Source of the DNA: Nocardia sp. NBC_01730
Lineage (GTDB): Bacteria > Actinomycetota > Actinomycetes > Mycobacteriales > Mycobacteriaceae
Assembly (NCBI RefSeq): GCF_035920445.1
Contig: NZ_CP109162.1
Location: 1,240,001-1,304,000, forward strand
Reading direction: 5' to 3'
DNA: 64,000 nt
Positions 1 to 8,906 of this stretch are shown here, one piece after another; the stretch's first letter is position 1, and each line of letters starts with the position of its first letter. The position numbers and the translations under genes were made by a program. Under the pieces are notes generated by a model. The model had not been told where the DNA came from, did not search any database, and was given only the letters and a program-made list of their open reading frames with translations.

Positions 1-690
1 GCATCGGGTGAACGAGGTACCCGCTGGCAACCGGGGCAGATATTGCTCGGGTCAGGACAGGTCGAGCGATCCGCCCTGACCGCAGCCCTGGGCCAGGATG
101 TGCGCGGACTACAAGACACGGCAGGTGTCGCAGCCATCTACGCCCGCAGATTCGAGATCGACACCGACTCCGTGGGGAAATTCCGCCGGGTCATGGGAAT
201 GACATGGCAGCGGCTGGGGGCAATATCGCACGCGCTGACGCTGACCGAGGAAGAACGTCATCAGGTGTGGCGGCGCGGCGAGCACCACTGGTCCACCGCC
301 GTGGCGGATCAGTTTCGTGAACACAGCGACCACCAGTTAACGGCACGGTGGAACGACGTCGCGAGCGCGGACTTCACCGCCGCCGCCATGCCCGTGATCG
401 TGCTGCAGGCAGCCGGGATCACCCACGAAGACATCGCTGGACAGATGCCGATCTCCCCCGACCGCATGGTCGAACTCGCAGCCGCGGCCATCACCACACT
501 CGACCAGCGTTCCACGGAACTGGCTGTCACCGACCCCGGCCGTGCGCCCGATGCCGCTGCGATCAACACCGCGATCGAGGCCGCCGGTTTGAGCGGCGAC
601 CCGCCGACTGCTCTCGGGCTTGCCGACACCGCGACCGACACAGCAACCGTCTCGGCGCCCGCCGAGGTCGACAACGACCACGAGCCATGA
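1..690 (+). CDS. Conjugative-element paralogue family protein, 5' end outside window
   Basis: The reading frame is open to base 1, so the gene begins to the left; the first internal start (TTG at 43) is probably not the real one. The visible 230 residues are soluble and helical-looking. They match the second half of the neighbours at 770, 1710, 6802 and 7722: a segment with a Trp-containing block followed by 'LTEEERHQVW', resembling the neighbours' 'LT..E..ELWG', and a C-terminal 'AINTAIEAAGL' block that corresponds to 'EAIDAALP' in the others. I do not recognise the family. Position suggests a role in the conjugative element, with function unknown. Confidence 0.75.
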   Translation, partial: ASGERGTRWQPGQILLGSGQVERSALTAALGQDVRGLQDTAGVAAIYARRFEIDTDSVGKFRRVMGMTWQRLGAISHALTLTEEERHQVWRRGEHHWSTAVADQFREHSDHQLTARWNDVASADFTAAAMPVIVLQAAGITHEDIAGQMPISPDRMVELAAAAITTLDQRSTELAVTDPGRAPDAAAINTAIEAAGLSGDPPTALGLADTATDTATVSAPAEVDNDHEP

Positions 691-769
691 CCCTTGCGCG
701 GACCGCCCGTTGGCTCCGCAGCTCGGAAACGATTGAACACCAATCTCTTTCAAGAAAGAGGCACACGAC

Positions 770-1696
770 ATGAATAAACCGGTACCCGGGATGGAGGAGT
801 TGCCCAGCTGGAAGCTACGGCTACTCGAACGCATCCAAAACACCTCAGCCGACCACGTACGGGTCCTGCTACAAGGCCACCCCACCTATGAGCCCCAGCA
901 CGGCAGCGGGGAAATCCCGATGCAGACCTGGCGAACGCACCTGCGTGCCCTCGCCGCCGATCAGCACGAGATCGAAATCCACGCCAGCGCCGTCGGCGTT
1001 CCGGCCGCAGCGATCACTGAGGCGCGGGAGAGGGGAGAGCGAGGGCTGCGATGGGGCGACAGCGTGCATTCCCCGCCCACGATGCGCCACGGGCAGGATC
1101 CCGTACGCGCCCACATGGTCGAAGGTGCCGCAGCCGATGTCTGGCAGCTCGAGCACATGGCCGCGATCAGCGTTGCCCATCGACTCCGCAGCATCGACGC
1201 ACGCTTCCCGCCCGACCCGCAAGCGCACCAGCAGTTCGACCGGAACATGGCCGCGTTGTGGAGACGTGCGAACGACACCGGCCATGTCATCGGCCTGACC
1301 GGCGACGAGCATGCCGAGCTGTGGGGCCGCGATTGGCAGGGCTGGAAACAGCTGGTCGGGGCGACAGTGCACCGCTACAGCGACGCCGCCCTGCACGAGC
1401 GGTGGCGTGCCTACGCCTGGGGTGGCATCGAGCACGAAGCCCGCCGCGGTATCGACAATCTTGCCGCCGGGGCGGCGCTCGAAAGACCCGGCGCCGGGCC
1501 TCAGACGCTAGAGGAGCTCATTGGACGAGCTACCGAGGCCGTGATCAACGGTCACGACGGCACGGGCACCCAAATCAGCGCGGCAATCGGTGACGCCCTA
1601 CCCCACGACGTCATCGGACCCTGGGTCAGCCAAGCCGACGGCGAACCCGTTCTCCGTCCTCCCGAGCCCGGCTCATCGGCCCAGTACGAGCTATGA
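770..1696 (+). CDS. Conjugative-element paralogue family protein (copy 2)
   Basis: A 308-residue soluble protein starting at ATG 770, preceded by a purine-rich stretch (agaaagagg) at a normal distance. Order of recognisable blocks: an N-terminal Leu/Arg-rich helix; 'TWRTHLRALAADQHE'; 'AVGVPAAAITEARERGERG'; a central 'LEHMAAISVAHRLRSID'; 'FDRNMAALWRRANDTGHVI'; 'GDEHAELWG'; and a C-terminal acidic tail after 'ISAAIGDALP'. The same block order recurs in the genes at 1710, 6802 and 7722, so these are diverged duplicates. There is no signal peptide, membrane segment or catalytic motif that I can see. It is one of a co-directional set around the coupling ATPase gene. Function unknown. Confidence 0.85.
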   Translation: MNKPVPGMEELPSWKLRLLERIQNTSADHVRVLLQGHPTYEPQHGSGEIPMQTWRTHLRALAADQHEIEIHASAVGVPAAAITEARERGERGLRWGDSVHSPPTMRHGQDPVRAHMVEGAAADVWQLEHMAAISVAHRLRSIDARFPPDPQAHQQFDRNMAALWRRANDTGHVIGLTGDEHAELWGRDWQGWKQLVGATVHRYSDAALHERWRAYAWGGIEHEARRGIDNLAAGAALERPGAGPQTLEELIGRATEAVINGHDGTGTQISAAIGDALPHDVIGPWVSQADGEPVLRPPEPGSSAQYEL

Positions 1697-1709
1697 GGCG
1701 AGGGCCACG

Positions 1710-2687
1710 ATGACGACTCCCGAATCCGAATTCTCCTCGCCCCAGACGGTGGTCCAATGGCAATCTCAACTGCTGCTGCGGATCCGGCTGCTCGCCGCCG
1801 AACACACCCGCATCCTCGATGCCGGGTGGGATGGCTTCGAAGCCCTGACCATCGACGACGATCCGCGTACGGCGTGGCAAACGCATTTGGATGGACTGGA
1901 TGCCCAGCGTGAGCAGGCCGAACAGACTGCGCTCACCGCGGGGATCGAACCGGCCTGGATCGAAGACGCCCGCGAGCTCGGCAGCCGAAGTTCGCGCCCG
2001 CGCGTTGAGGCCGGCGTCCGGCAGAATCCGGTTCGGGACAATGCCGCTCAGGACTTCTACGTCGACATGCTCTGTCTGGACCTGTGGCACCTGGAGCGGA
2101 TGGCCGGTCTCTGCGCGGCTCGCACGGACCGCATCGCCACCGGACGGTGGAGCTTCGGCACCAATCCGAACGCGGCAGCGCAGTTCACACAAAACATGCA
2201 GCTCTACCACCAGCGAGTCACCGCTCTGGCACACGCCGCGCAGATCACCGCCACCGAAGCCGACCTGCTCTGGGGTCCCGGTGCTGAAGGCGACCGGCGA
2301 CACCACGCCATCCATCTCGAAACCTACGACGAACTGACGCTGATCAACGAATGGAACTCCTACACGACGGCTCGCCGCGACCTCGCGGTCCCGCCCTACA
2401 TTCCCACCGACCCCGATACCGGCACCCCCATCGCTGGCGCCGAGGTCACGCCACCGACCCCCCAACACATGATCGCCACCGCCACCACATCGCTGCGCGC
2501 GGAATTCGTCGACGCGGCAATCCACCACGACGGCGAACTCGATCGCGCCGCCGGTCCCACCAATATGGCCGACGCTATCGACGCCGCGCTGCCTGATGGC
2601 GAGCACAGCTGGGAAAGCGAACCCGACTATGTCGGTGACACCACCAACCTGCCTCGCCCGATCGACCCGGGCACCGACCCGTACTAG
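1710..2687 (+). CDS. Conjugative-element paralogue family protein (copy 3)
   Basis: The frame is open from 1590 but the ATG at 1710, just after the stop of the previous gene, gives a protein (325 residues) that aligns with its paralogues, so I prefer it. Blocks: 'TAWQTHLDGLDAQREQAEQ', 'TAGIEPAWIEDARELGSRS', 'LDLWHLERMAGLCAARTDRI', 'FTQNMQLYHQRV', 'TEADLLWGPG' and the C-terminal 'MADAIDAALPDGEHSWES'. The tail is acidic and proline-rich. No enzymatic motif is visible. It differs from copy 2 at most positions but keeps the spacing of blocks, which argues for old duplications and not recent amplification. Confidence 0.85.
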   Translation: MTTPESEFSSPQTVVQWQSQLLLRIRLLAAEHTRILDAGWDGFEALTIDDDPRTAWQTHLDGLDAQREQAEQTALTAGIEPAWIEDARELGSRSSRPRVEAGVRQNPVRDNAAQDFYVDMLCLDLWHLERMAGLCAARTDRIATGRWSFGTNPNAAAQFTQNMQLYHQRVTALAHAAQITATEADLLWGPGAEGDRRHHAIHLETYDELTLINEWNSYTTARRDLAVPPYIPTDPDTGTPIAGAEVTPPTPQHMIATATTSLRAEFVDAAIHHDGELDRAAGPTNMADAIDAALPDGEHSWESEPDYVGDTTNLPRPIDPGTDPY

Positions 2688-2879
2688 CCGAACATCGCGG
2701 AAGGAAAACCTGACCGACTACTGATCCACCAGAACCACCCGCAGCACACGCATCTTGTCGACGCACTGGTCACGGGTACTGACCAGGACGCCGAACCCGC
2801 ACTGCCAGGGGACATCCGAACACCGCCGCACCGGCGATAACGGTTCGCGGCGCACGCCTTCCGCCACCGGAGGTCGACG

Positions 2880-2960
2880 ATGTCCAGCACATCCGAACCA
2901 ATTTTCGCGCACCACCGCCAACGAATCCGCAACTACAGCGACCACTGGGCGCAGCGATGA
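2880..2960 (+). CDS. Small ORF (26 aa) coupled to the next gene
   Basis: An ATG at 2880 lies five bases after a strong ribosome-binding sequence (GGAGG at 2869-2873) and opens a 26-codon frame whose TGA overlaps the ATG of the next gene (ATGA at 2957-2960). The peptide is basic and aromatic (ends NYSDHWAQR). The good Shine-Dalgarno and exact stop-start coupling suggest it is at least translated, perhaps only to drive translation of the gene at 2957. The 190 bases before it hold no other ORF I would defend. Confidence 0.45.
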   Translation: MSSTSEPIFAHHRQRIRNYSDHWAQR

Positions 2961-3988
2961 GCTGGCCCGACCAGCGGCACGGGCCCACCGATCCCGCCTA
3001 CTACCACGACGTCGCCGATCCCACCGAAGCCGAGATCCGCGCGGATTTCACGCACTACTACAACTTGCGGCTGGTCACGCCGTGGGCCGAGACGCCTGAG
3101 CAAGCACAGGAATTCACCGCGCAGGCTGATGGGCTGGCCGCCCGGCACGGCCGCCACGAAGCGATCGAGCACCGCAGAGTCTGGGAGCAACTACAAGCAG
3201 CGGTCTCTGGATGGGAACAGCGCCCAGAAACCACCCGCGCGGCCTACAGCGGCATCGCACAAGCCAAAGCCGCAGGAGAAATCGGTGTCGACGCGGTGAC
3301 TTGGCGCAACCTGCGCCAAGCCGCTGAAGTCACCGGCCACATCGAAACCCGCATCAGCGGCTCGGCCCAAGACGGTGCCCGCTGGCGCCCACCGCAGCGC
3401 TCCGCCGGAGCGGACGCCGAGCGCACCGACCTGCTGGACCGAGCCCTCGGTGGCCGCGGCCCGGAACTGACCAATCTGGCCGAGATCGACGCGATCATCG
3501 CCGAAACCGATCAGCTACTGGCAGCCGAGGAAGAACTCAGCGACCTCGACACCGGAGCTGACGCACGCACCGCCCGCCAGCGCTCTGCATTGAGGCAACT
3601 GCAGGACCGCACCGCCGAACACGCCCGCCTGGCCGATCGATGGGATGGCTCACCCGAACAGGACCAGGCCCACATCGCACACCTGGAATCCCTGCTCGAG
3701 GCGGCCCGCTCCGCCCGCGTCACTGCCGCTGATGCCGGTGTTCGGCCCGCCCATATCGAGGCCGTTTACCGAGCGGGACGCGACGGCACCTATTGGCACG
3801 AACAGTCATCGACCTCGAACGATCCGGGCGCACCGCCACTGAGTGGGCCCATTGGTGGCGCCGACATCGGTGAGGCGATCGACGCGGCACTGCCCGAAGC
3901 CGAACCCGGTGAGTGGAGCCCCATCAACGACTTCGAAACCAATACCGAGGTAGCGCCGCGCGAGGTCGACGCCGAGGTGTCGCTGTGA
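2957..3988 (+). CDS. Conjugative-element protein with coiled-coil, related C-terminus
   Basis: A 343-residue protein starting at the ATG that overlaps the upstream small ORF's stop. The N-terminal two thirds are rich in Ala, Glu, Gln and Arg and look helical or coiled-coil (for example 'ALRQLQDRTAEHARLADRW'). The C-terminal third contains 'AADAGVRPAHIEAVYRAGRDG' in shortened form and 'IGEAIDAALPEAEPGEW', which match the block near residue 80 and the tail of the paralogous neighbours, so it appears to be a rearranged member of the same family. No catalytic motif. It stands directly upstream of the coupling ATPase gene, so a role at the transfer machinery is plausible but unproven. Confidence 0.8.
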   Translation: MSWPDQRHGPTDPAYYHDVADPTEAEIRADFTHYYNLRLVTPWAETPEQAQEFTAQADGLAARHGRHEAIEHRRVWEQLQAAVSGWEQRPETTRAAYSGIAQAKAAGEIGVDAVTWRNLRQAAEVTGHIETRISGSAQDGARWRPPQRSAGADAERTDLLDRALGGRGPELTNLAEIDAIIAETDQLLAAEEELSDLDTGADARTARQRSALRQLQDRTAEHARLADRWDGSPEQDQAHIAHLESLLEAARSARVTAADAGVRPAHIEAVYRAGRDGTYWHEQSSTSNDPGAPPLSGPIGGADIGEAIDAALPEAEPGEWSPINDFETNTEVAPREVDAEVSL

Positions 3989-4034
3989 AAACCGTTGCTG
4001 CCCAACTTCTCACACTTGTTTGGAGAACCTGATC

Positions 4035-5918
4035 ATGATCTCGACACGAGAGACCCGCCGCCGCACCAAACGCGGTCTCGGCGAAGAAACCACGCTCCTG
4101 CTCGTCTTTCTGGCGTTGCTCGGCTTCGCATTGGCGCTGTGGGCGGCATTGAGCTTGGGCAGCTGGTGGGCAGGACTGCCGGTCACGAGCCATCCGATCA
4201 CCGCGCTGCTCGAGGTTGTCGCAGGCCAGCGCCGGTGGCCATGGCAGGCCAGCGTCCTAGCCGTCGCCTTCACCGCTGCGGGCGCCGCGTTGGTCATTGC
4301 CTGCTGGCGGGCGTTCATCGCTGGCAGTGAGATCGACGCGGCGGCGCGCACGATGCAACGGCCCGCAGCGATTCAATTGGCCCGTGCCTGCGACAACGCG
4401 ATCGCCAACCAGCGGCTGCTGCGCGACGCGAGCCCGGAAATTCAGGCCCGCAAAGGCCCACCACTAGGCAAAACAGTCATCGGCGGTGTCGGGTTGTTCG
4501 TCCCCGCCGAGCTCGGAGTGACGATCGCAGCGGGCACACGTACCGGCAAGACCATGGCGTGGGCTATCCCGGCTGTGCTGGCGGCGTGGGGGCCGTGTCT
4601 GGCTACTAGCAATAAACCAGACCTCTACCGGCACACCGTCTACGGGCGCGAACAGCGCGGCCGAATCTGGATGTGCGACCTGCAATCGGTCACCGGGCGC
4701 ATCGAGTGCGGGTTCTGGGTCAACCTACTCACTCAGGTCACAACCCTGCCCGCCGCCCGCAAGCTTGCTGGGTTCTTCGTCTCGGCCGCAGCAGGGTCGG
4801 CGTCACAAGCGGCGAACGCCAAGGTCGACTCCTATTTCGACGGTGGCGCACAAGAATTGCTGAGCCTGTATATGTTCGCCGCGGCGTGTGCGGGCGGGGA
4901 CTTACAGCACGTAGCCGAGTGGCTGGGGCGAGACCAAGACCAGACCCCGGCATTGATTCTGCGCCACTACGGCCACCACCGTCCTGCCGAGCGAATAGTC
5001 GAATCCCAAGCCCTCTACGCCAGGCAGCGCGACGGTCTGTATGACATGGCCAGAAGATTTTTGAACGTTCTGGCCGACGAGGGTTACGCCACCATGGTCA
5101 CCCCACCGCGGCGCCAGTTGCTAGCGGTGCGGGAGGAAACCGATAAGAAGACCAACAAAACCCGCGTCGTAGTCAACAAGACCGAACAAGACCCGACTCA
5201 CCTTCTGCCCGAGTTCAAACCGGCCGAGTTCGTCACCTCGATGGACACGGTGTACGCGCTGTCAATGGCCGGTCCCGACGGAGCCACGCCGCTGACCTCG
5301 GCATTGGTCGGCCAGATTCTCGAAGCCGCTCTCGAGGCGGCGCGAGCGCGCCCCGATGGGCGCCTCGCGGTGCCGCTGTTGGGGGTGCTCGATGAGGCCG
5401 CCAACTGTGCCCGCATCTCGGAGTTGCCATCGTATTACACCTACGCCGGTGGCTGCGGGATCATCCTGATCACGATCTTGCAGGTCCTCGAGCAGGGCGA
5501 AGACCTTTGGGGCGCAAGCGGTCTCAAGACGATACGCGCCCAATCCATCGAGGTATACGGCGGTGGGATCGCTGCGGTCGACTACCTCGAACATTGGTCG
5601 GCGATGACCGGCCCGCACGATGTGGCCGACCGGTCTCGCAGCCACGGTGCCGGGGGAGTCAACCGCACCCTGACCTGGCGCGCGGAACCCATCCTCGACG
5701 TCTCTCTGCTTGCCAGCCTGCCCAAAGACCGTGCCTTGGTCCGACTCCCGAACCACGGGCCGGTCGTGGTGCGCAAACTCTGGTGGTCCGACACCGAATA
5801 CGCACCCCTGATCCACCAATCGCTGGCCCGCTTCGAGAAAGCAGCCCACGCCCCGCAAATCACCGGTCCCATCGAAACCGCGGACGACGGTCAGCCCAGC
5901 GATGGTGACCCGTCATGA
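4035..5918 (+). CDS. VirD4/TraG-like type IV coupling ATPase
   Basis: A 627-residue membrane-anchored ATPase expected to link the DNA-relaxase complex to a conjugation channel. Two hydrophobic segments lie at about residues 20-45 and 70-95. A Walker A motif (AGTRTGKT) starts near residue 166 and a Walker B-like LLGVLDEAAN near 449. The stretch 'YTYAGGCGIILITILQVLEQ' fits the RecA-like core of VirD4/TraG coupling proteins. A TTG at 4020 lies in the same frame, but the ATG at 4035 with GGAG at 4022-4025 is a better start. Length is normal for actinobacterial coupling proteins. Its stop overlaps the next gene's start (ATGA). The family identification is firm; the identity of the element is not. 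Confidence 0.88.
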   Translation: MISTRETRRRTKRGLGEETTLLLVFLALLGFALALWAALSLGSWWAGLPVTSHPITALLEVVAGQRRWPWQASVLAVAFTAAGAALVIACWRAFIAGSEIDAAARTMQRPAAIQLARACDNAIANQRLLRDASPEIQARKGPPLGKTVIGGVGLFVPAELGVTIAAGTRTGKTMAWAIPAVLAAWGPCLATSNKPDLYRHTVYGREQRGRIWMCDLQSVTGRIECGFWVNLLTQVTTLPAARKLAGFFVSAAAGSASQAANAKVDSYFDGGAQELLSLYMFAAACAGGDLQHVAEWLGRDQDQTPALILRHYGHHRPAERIVESQALYARQRDGLYDMARRFLNVLADEGYATMVTPPRRQLLAVREETDKKTNKTRVVVNKTEQDPTHLLPEFKPAEFVTSMDTVYALSMAGPDGATPLTSALVGQILEAALEAARARPDGRLAVPLLGVLDEAANCARISELPSYYTYAGGCGIILITILQVLEQGEDLWGASGLKTIRAQSIEVYGGGIAAVDYLEHWSAMTGPHDVADRSRSHGAGGVNRTLTWRAEPILDVSLLASLPKDRALVRLPNHGPVVVRKLWWSDTEYAPLIHQSLARFEKAAHAPQITGPIETADDGQPSDGDPS

Positions 5919-6805
5919 GCGCACCGACCGCGGCCGCAGCCAAGAAAGCGCCGATTCCACCGGTATTCCAGCATTTCACCGAGTTCACCGAAAAGTGGTT
6001 GCTGCCCACGATCAACATCCGACTGGCCGAGGCGAACCGAGAGAACACCTACACCTGGTGTAGCAAGTGGTGGGCCCACCGTGGCGTCGCGGTCCGAATC
6101 GCGCACCTACACAGCGCGTTCGAAGCGCAACGACGCGCACAAACCGGAAATGGCCTCAGCGCATTCCTGCTCACGCACGTCGACGCCCACTTCAAGGTCA
6201 TCCTCGACGCCGCCAACGGTCCGCTGCACCGTTGCACCCGCACCACCCACCTCGCCACGCCGTCACTGCCGTTCGATCCCATCCCAGCGGGATGGGTGAG
6301 GTCCACGAATAGTGCGCCCAGTGCGACACCCGAGACCGAGACGACAGAGGAAGGAAAAAAACCACCACCGCCGAGGTACTCGCATTACATCGAGTTCGTC
6401 CACGATTGGCTCCTACCGGTCACCGCAGTGCGGATCGCGGGAAACTCCCGGGAAGGCCAATACAGCTGGTGTCGGCAGTGGTGGCGCCACCAAGCGGTCG
6501 CGGTCCGGTTCGCTGGGCTGCACCGGGTTTTCGAGGCAGCGCGCCGTGCCGAGGACAAGTCGGCGATGAGCGGTTTGTTCGTGCGTCACATCGACCCGCA
6601 CATGCGCTACATCCTCGACGCCGCCAACGGACCCTTGCACCGCTGCACACTCGACCAGCACCTCGACATCCCCGGATTGCCGGCTGAACCGATCCCCGCT
6701 GCATGGTTCGGCGCCCCCGGTGCGAAAACACCGGTCGACCGCCTCGGGTTCGGCCCCGACTTCCGAGCCTTCAGCAATGGCACGGGGGCAGGGGAGGGGT
6801 TGTGA
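5915..6805 (+). CDS. Tandem DUF4913 protein
   Basis: A 296-residue protein made of two copies of one domain, roughly residues 15-130 and 145-265. Each copy has 'H(F/Y)xEFxxxWLLP', a 'WCxxWWxHxxVAVR' block, 'FEAxRR' and 'LDAANGPLHRC'. This is the DUF4913 pattern seen beside conjugation genes of actinomycetes. The invariant Cys/Trp/His residues are kept in both copies, so both may be functional. The gene overlaps the coupling ATPase by ATGA and the following gene by GTGA, and so is probably translated with them. The biochemical role of DUF4913 is not known to me. Confidence 0.82.
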   Translation: MSAPTAAAAKKAPIPPVFQHFTEFTEKWLLPTINIRLAEANRENTYTWCSKWWAHRGVAVRIAHLHSAFEAQRRAQTGNGLSAFLLTHVDAHFKVILDAANGPLHRCTRTTHLATPSLPFDPIPAGWVRSTNSAPSATPETETTEEGKKPPPPRYSHYIEFVHDWLLPVTAVRIAGNSREGQYSWCRQWWRHQAVAVRFAGLHRVFEAARRAEDKSAMSGLFVRHIDPHMRYILDAANGPLHRCTLDQHLDIPGLPAEPIPAAWFGAPGAKTPVDRLGFGPDFRAFSNGTGAGEGL

Positions 6806-7725
6806 TCACTCCGACGCGGCCCCAAATTCAGGTGCTGAGGTCTCTGCAGAACCAGTCGGTGACCGTCTCCACTCTGTTGGCCGAGGCAACGCGCCACCAG
6901 CAGCACAGCGGGCAACGCCCGCTGCCGACCTGGTACGAGGTCTTCCACAGCCGGGCAACTCTGCGTGAAGCGTTGACCAACGCCGCGGTGGCTGGCGGGG
7001 TACCCCGCGCGTGGGTCGATCACGTCCGCGAGCGCGGCGAACGAGCAGTGACCTGGAATCCCGACCTCTACCTGCGCACCCCCGAGCCGCGGGACTGGGA
7101 GCAGATCCTGACCGGCCTCGACACCGATGTGCAGCGGCTGCGCGAATGGACCGCCCTCTCAACGGCTTACGGAAAGTTCGGTGCGGCCACCCAGAGCGGC
7201 ATCGGCAGCGATCTGGACCGCAACGTGCGTGCCTTGCGCGCCAGGACCGCAGGCGTGGCGAACCTGCTCGGCCTCACCAGCGATCAGGGACAGCAGCTTT
7301 GGGGCAGCGAACAAGACTGGGTAGACGCTGGGGTTTCGATGCTCGACTCGATCCCGGTCGAAGGCTCGGCGCAACGCTGGCGTCAGGTTGCCCGCACCGA
7401 CATCGACGCCTACGCACTGCAAGCCACGGCGCTGGCAGAGGCCGGAATCACGATCGGCACCGCAGCCGCGCTGGTTTCTGCCGAAGCACTGGGTCCCGGA
7501 ATCGGTGCGGCGCTCACAGCGCCGCAACCGCTGTTCCAGTCCGCCACCCCGACCGGCGACGAGATCGAAACCGCGATCGACGCAGCGAACCCGACCTTCA
7601 GAGCCGACGCCGAGATAGCGCTACCGACATTCAGCGACGCAGCGGACACCGATCCCTGGAGCGGCGACCTGGCACCGACTGACATCGCTGCCGAGCCACC
7701 GGTGTGGCAGGCAGCCGAGCTATGA
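6802..7725 (+). CDS. Conjugative-element paralogue family protein (copy 5)
   Basis: The GTG at 6802 overlaps the TGA of the DUF4913 gene and follows GGGGAGGGG, so I take it as start (307 residues); the frame is open further upstream but inside the previous gene. It carries the family blocks: 'REALTNAAVAGGVPRAWVDHV' in shortened form, 'RERGERAVTWN', 'LREWTALSTAYGKF', 'LDRNVRALRARTAGVANLL', 'SDQGQQLWGSE' and 'IETAIDAANP'. A small hydrophobic Ala/Gly-rich patch (ALVSAEALGPGIGAAL) near residue 230 is specific to this copy. Function unknown. Confidence 0.83.
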   Translation: MITPTRPQIQVLRSLQNQSVTVSTLLAEATRHQQHSGQRPLPTWYEVFHSRATLREALTNAAVAGGVPRAWVDHVRERGERAVTWNPDLYLRTPEPRDWEQILTGLDTDVQRLREWTALSTAYGKFGAATQSGIGSDLDRNVRALRARTAGVANLLGLTSDQGQQLWGSEQDWVDAGVSMLDSIPVEGSAQRWRQVARTDIDAYALQATALAEAGITIGTAAALVSAEALGPGIGAALTAPQPLFQSATPTGDEIETAIDAANPTFRADAEIALPTFSDAADTDPWSGDLAPTDIAAEPPVWQAAEL

Positions 7726-8657
7726 CCGACCCGAACTCGCCGCCGCGGATCCGCGATATCGCGCCCGAGCAGGCCACGCTCCTGCACCAGATCCACCACC
7801 TTGCTGCCCGCGTCGCTCGACTGCGTCAGGCCGTATCGGTAACCACCCCGGGCTCCGCGGCGAGCACCGGGTTGCTCGACGAGATCGGTGAGGTCGAACG
7901 CGCCCGCGAGCTGACCGAGATCGGTGCCCGCGCAAACGGTATGCCTGCGAGCTGGGTCAACCAAGCGCGCGCAGCTGGGCAATCCGGTCGCGCCTGGACC
8001 GAGGAACTTCTGCTCCCGGCAGCGCCTTCGCCGACAGGGCGTCGAAACACCAAACGCGTTGTCGAGGACACTCGCCAGCTCGCAGACATGGCCGCTGTCA
8101 CCGTCGTTCGCCGGCGTCGCCTCGCCACTGACGGCATCACGACAGACCCGGAACCCGCTGCCGCCGAACAGTTTCGACGAAACATGGCAGCGCTGTGGAC
8201 GCGCGTCTCGGCGACTGCCACCTCGGTCGGCATGGGCCGCCACCGGCGCGGGCGGGTATTCAACGCCGCCAGCGTCGAGATCGATCGACGCGTCGAGACC
8301 TACCGGCACTACAGCCTCGACGACCTCAACGCGGCCTGGCGCACCTACACCACCCCCACCATCGCCGCCAGCGTGCGGCGCTCACTGAAGAGCCTGCGCA
8401 GCGCAGAACGCGGCACCGACCCTCCCGCAGCCGATCCCGAAACTGAACAACCCCCCACGCCGAAAGCACTGATCGAACGAGCGCACCACACCCTCGATGC
8501 GATAGACGCCAACGGCTCCGACGCCGGAATCGACATCGACACAGCGATCAACGCCGCGATACCGGACACCGCGCACGACGGGGACCCCTGCGCCGAGGTC
8601 CACAGCGGTGAGCCCGCAGCCCTCGAAGCCCATCAGGATGCCGGACCCGATCCCTAA
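7722..8657 (+). CDS. Conjugative-element paralogue family protein (copy 6)
   Basis: The ATG at 7722 overlaps the preceding stop (ATGA) and gives 311 residues. Family blocks are again in order: 'GARANGMPASWVNQARAAGQ', 'TRQLADMAAVTVVRRRRLA', 'QFRRNMAALWTRVSATATSV', then an Arg-rich region in place of the usual 'LWG', and a C-terminal 'IDTAINAAIPDTAHDG'. The basic, Arg-rich middle sets this copy apart from the acidic others and could indicate nucleic-acid contact, which is inference only. It is the last gene of the conjugation-type block. Confidence 0.82.
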   Translation: MTDPNSPPRIRDIAPEQATLLHQIHHLAARVARLRQAVSVTTPGSAASTGLLDEIGEVERARELTEIGARANGMPASWVNQARAAGQSGRAWTEELLLPAAPSPTGRRNTKRVVEDTRQLADMAAVTVVRRRRLATDGITTDPEPAAAEQFRRNMAALWTRVSATATSVGMGRHRRGRVFNAASVEIDRRVETYRHYSLDDLNAAWRTYTTPTIAASVRRSLKSLRSAERGTDPPAADPETEQPPTPKALIERAHHTLDAIDANGSDAGIDIDTAINAAIPDTAHDGDPCAEVHSGEPAALEAHQDAGPDP

Positions 8658-8700
8658 CTGCCGGTAGCCGTTGTCCACCTCTCATAGAGCGCGAGGAGCC

Positions 8701-8787
8701 ATGCATTCCACCAGCACCAGCACCAGTACCGGCACCGCCGTCGCCGCGCACTCGGCGATCACTACGACCGGCATGTTCGTGCCATGA
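8701..8787 (+). CDS. Possible 28-aa Ser/Thr-rich peptide ORF
   Basis: An ATG at 8701 closely follows GAGGAG (only about two bases between, which is short). The peptide starts MHSTSTSTSTGT and is almost entirely small residues, Ser and Thr, without Cys. Its TGA overlaps an ATG at 8784 that is in frame with the MBL-fold gene downstream and could initiate a longer, Arg/Pro-rich form of that protein. It might be a leader peptide, a peptide precursor or chance. Codon evidence is too thin to decide. Confidence 0.25.
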   Translation: MHSTSTSTSTGTAVAAHSAITTTGMFVP

Positions 8788-8906
8788 CCCGGCCGCCAGG
8801 CCGCAGGGACCCGCGTCGCCCGGGATCCCCCACACCCTTGTGCGACCGCAGTAGATCGCGACCCCGACCACGTCCATCACGTAACCCGAAAAGAGGAGAT
8901 CGCACC

